From Hyphomicrobiales bacterium (lineage in GTDB: Bacteria > Pseudomonadota > Alphaproteobacteria > Rhizobiales > Xanthobacteraceae), in assembly GCA_009377755.1 (NCBI GenBank), contig WHTM01000043.1, positions 1 through 42,164 of the forward strand: a stretch of 42,164 nucleotides of DNA, in the 5' to 3' direction. The position numbers and the translations under genes were made by a program. Under the pieces are notes generated by a model, which did not search any database, was not told the origin of the DNA, and was given only the letters and a program-made list of their open reading frames with translations. This document shows, piece after piece, positions 40,661 to 42,164 of the stretch. Within the stretch, counting starts at the first letter, position 1. Every line of letters begins with the position of its first letter.

Positions 40661-40801
40661 TAACGTGGAAATGGATACTCAGTTCAACCCGCAGAAGGAG
40701 ATACTCCACTCGTCACGTTGCCTACATGCACCGGCCCACGCCAGCGGCCGACCCGACACACCGCCCCAGCAAGGCCAATCCTCCGTACAAGGAATTCTGC
40801 C

Positions 40802-41224
40802 ATGACCCATCGATCCAACTCGGAAATCGTGCTCGATGTACTCGATGCCGTCGAGGCAAGGGATGTTGAGCGCCTAGGGGCTCTCTATCACCCTGAAATT
40901 GAGTTCAACTGGCCGCCTTCGCTTCCCTATGGCGGAACCCATCGGGGGGCCGACGTGTCCACCATGAGCTATCGGTTTGCAGGCGTTTGGGCGCCCTTGC
41001 AGCCGACGGAGGCTGAACGTCGGATGGATCCCATCGTCGTCGCGGCCAGCGGAGATGATGTGATCGTTCGATACACCTGGAAAGGACGCGACAGCGCTGG
41101 ACGCTCGATCGCGGCCGATACGCTCGCACATTACGAGGTTCGGGACGGCAAGCTCGCGCGAGCGAGGATGTATCACTATGATCTTACCGGGCTGCTTGAT
41201 TTCCTGTCCGCAGCCAAGCCGTGA
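40802..41224 (+). CDS. SnoaL-like/NTF2-fold protein of unknown function
   Basis: The ATG at 40802 follows AAGGA and gives 140 residues; the open frame to 40718 is not supported. The N-terminus (SEIVLDVLDAVEARDVERLGALYHPEIEFNWPP) is a typical SnoaL-like start: a long helix and then an acidic loop leading to the cone-shaped barrel. Later blocks are VAASGDDVIVRYTWKGRD and THYEVRDGKLARARMYHYD. These proteins can be isomerases, hydrolases, dehydratases or small-ligand binders, and no catalytic residues are conclusive. The TetR-like gene lies 122 bases downstream on the same strand, so the pair could be regulator and target. Confidence 0.82.
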   Translation: MTHRSNSEIVLDVLDAVEARDVERLGALYHPEIEFNWPPSLPYGGTHRGADVSTMSYRFAGVWAPLQPTEAERRMDPIVVAASGDDVIVRYTWKGRDSAGRSIAADTLAHYEVRDGKLARARMYHYDLTGLLDFLSAAKP

Positions 41225-41300
41225 TCGACGCAATGCGCGCGCGGTCCGCGCTTTCCCCGCCGGGCGTTGGGAACAGCACTGGGGCGAAGAGTTCCGATCC

Positions 41301-41315
41301 ACGACAGCTTGTCGT
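41301..41315. promoter_or_regulatory. Dyad upstream of the TetR-like gene, candidate autoregulatory operator
   Basis: ACGACA-gct-TGTCGT is a perfect 6-bp dyad with a 3-base spacer, 32 bases before the regulator ATG. TetR-family genes are often self-repressed through such sites. It does not resemble the dyad at 40638-40660, so not both need be bound by the same protein. Confidence 0.4.
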
Positions 41316-41346
41316 TCTAGATTCTTATCGCTGTAAGGTGGGCGAC

Positions 41347-41955
41347 ATGCCGCGTGCTGCTCGATTCTCAGACTCGCAAATCCTGGATACGGCCGCCGCT
41401 ATCATCGCCGTTGGCGGACCAACTGCAGCGACGATTGGCGAGATCGGCCATCGGCTCGGGGCGCCGTCCGGATCGATCTATCATCGCTTCCCGTCCCGCA
41501 ACGCGTTGCTTGGGCGACTGTGGATGCAGAAGGCTGCGTCCTTCCAGGATCGCTTTGTCGAAGCGCTAGAAAATGACAATGCGGAGCGAGCCGGCCTTAA
41601 GGCCGCGCTGTCGATGCCGACGTCAGTGCGCCTGGATCCCATCGGGGCCAAGATTCTCCTGCTCCACCGACGGCAGGACTTTTTGTCGGACGAGTGGTCC
41701 GAAGCCATGCGTGGCGAGGCCGAACGGCTCGGCGGGCAGGTGGCGGACGCCTTGGCGAGCATCACCAAGCGCCTGTTCGGTAGAGCCAGCGCGGAAGATC
41801 GGCGCGCAGTGGCCTTCGCGCTCCTGGACACTCCGATGGCCGCCGTCCGGCGACACGTCATGGCCAGCGAACCGCCGCCGCCGTCAGTCGACGATCTGCT
41901 CCGATCGACCTACGACGCCGTGATCGGGCCGCGGCTGGAAAAGCGGCGCGGCTAG
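41347..41955 (+). CDS. TetR/AcrR-family transcriptional regulator
   Basis: The ATG at 41347 follows AAGGTGGG and gives 202 residues, the family norm; the open frame to 41221 is not used. The N-terminal HTH (residues 8-55) reads FSDSQILDTAAAIIAVGG, TAATIGEIGHRLGAPSGSIYHRFPSRNALL, the standard TetR pattern with the recognition helix SGSIYHRF. The C-terminal ligand domain is helical and not predictive of ligand. It lies downstream of the SnoaL-like gene. Regulation of that gene and of itself through the nearby dyads is inferred. Confidence 0.92.
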   Translation: MPRAARFSDSQILDTAAAIIAVGGPTAATIGEIGHRLGAPSGSIYHRFPSRNALLGRLWMQKAASFQDRFVEALENDNAERAGLKAALSMPTSVRLDPIGAKILLLHRRQDFLSDEWSEAMRGEAERLGGQVADALASITKRLFGRASAEDRRAVAFALLDTPMAAVRRHVMASEPPPPSVDDLLRSTYDAVIGPRLEKRRG

Positions 41956-42007
41956 CGCCTCCCTGGGCGTCCCATTCGCTCCGGCTTCGCCGCGATGACA
42001 GCAACTA

Positions 42008-42164
42008 GGGCCTGTTTACAGTCGGGATTCCCAAATCGGTAGAAAATTGATTGAAGGCTGAAAAATGGAGGTCAGCCTTGATTCGATTGATGCTGAGCGA
42101 CACCCAATGGGAACGGATTGCGCCGGAGCTTGCGGGCAAAGCCGGAGATCCCGGTAGCAGCGGG
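42008..42164 (+). mobile_element. Left end of an IS5-family insertion sequence, cut by window edge
   Basis: Starting near GGGCCTGTTTACAG at 42008 the sequence changes character and leads into an IS5-type transposase. GGGCCTGTTTACAG is probably the left terminal inverted repeat; the four bases before it are CTAG-like (ACTA/CTAG), the kind of target IS5 relatives use. The right end, and therefore the exact ends and target duplication, lie outside the window. Confidence 0.65.
42078..42164 (+). CDS. IS5-family transposase, N-terminal fragment (runs off window)
   Basis: From a TTG at 42078 (GGAG ten bases upstream; the first ATG is at 42090) the frame reads LIRLMLSDTQWERIAPELAG, then KAGDPG, and remains open to the edge. 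The block LSDTQWERIAP followed by GKAGDPG is characteristic of the N-terminus of IS5-family DDE transposases. The catalytic domain is outside the window, so completeness and activity cannot be judged. Confidence 0.75.
   Translation, partial: MIRLMLSDTQWERIAPELAGKAGDPGSSG

Overview
The window comes from a high-GC alphaproteobacterium. The gene families (dgt divergent from erpA, many taurine/nitrate-type ABC transporters, a Bug-type binding protein, a LigF-like GST) and the style of the intergenic palindromes point to the Hyphomicrobiales, in the Bradyrhizobium/Rhodopseudomonas/Xanthobacteraceae range. This is a judgement from sequence character; no ribosomal RNA or other marker gene is present.

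Positions 1 to about 13.9 kb are the integrase end of a prophage or phage-like element. Almost everything is on the minus strand in overlapping, translationally coupled genes. Reading from the integrase leftwards: tyrosine recombinase (13845-12604), a terminator hairpin, an AlpA/excisionase-like DNA-binding protein, a small protein, a GHKL ATPase resembling topoisomerase VI subunit B, a Toprim/tyrosine protein resembling topoisomerase VI subunit A (Spo11 family), a small protein, an SF2 helicase with a C-terminal zinc ribbon, a basic protein, a non-coding region with a DnaA-box-like site and two 18-bp repeats, a probable packaging accessory gene, two small genes, the terminase large subunit, two virion- or scaffold-like proteins of unknown function, several very small membrane proteins, and a trypsin-like serine protease that runs off the left edge. 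A HigB/HigA-type toxin-antitoxin pair (1149-1736) sits in the opposite orientation with its own promoter and dyad. No portal, capsid or tail gene is visible. The most notable item is the two-gene type IIB topoisomerase-like system next to the helicase.

Positions 14.1 to 25.2 kb are chromosomal and carry metabolic genes: cytochrome P450, a LigF-like GST, a glutathionyl-hydroquinone reductase, a 6-phosphogluconate-dehydrogenase-like oxidoreductase, a Cys-rich exported protein, an aspartyl/asparaginyl beta-hydroxylase-like protein, a 4,5-dihydroxyphthalate-decarboxylase-like protein, a Bug/TctC binding protein, a luciferase-like flavin monooxygenase and glutaminyl-tRNA synthetase. The mix suggests aromatic or xenobiotic turnover, but no complete pathway can be read.

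Positions 25.4 to 42.2 kb contain a taurine/nitrate-type ABC system (binding protein on plus; two permeases and one ATPase on minus), the dgt/erpA divergent pair, a decayed fragment of an SLC13-type transporter, an MFS transporter, a second permease plus binding protein with no ATPase of its own, an RND efflux pump and adaptor, exonuclease III, a SnoaL-like protein with a TetR-family regulator and candidate operators, and the start of an IS5-type insertion sequence cut by the right edge. Several intergenic spaces carry palindromic repeat elements, including two adjacent MITE-like inverted repeats at 32521-32688. I saw no tRNA, rRNA or CRISPR array.
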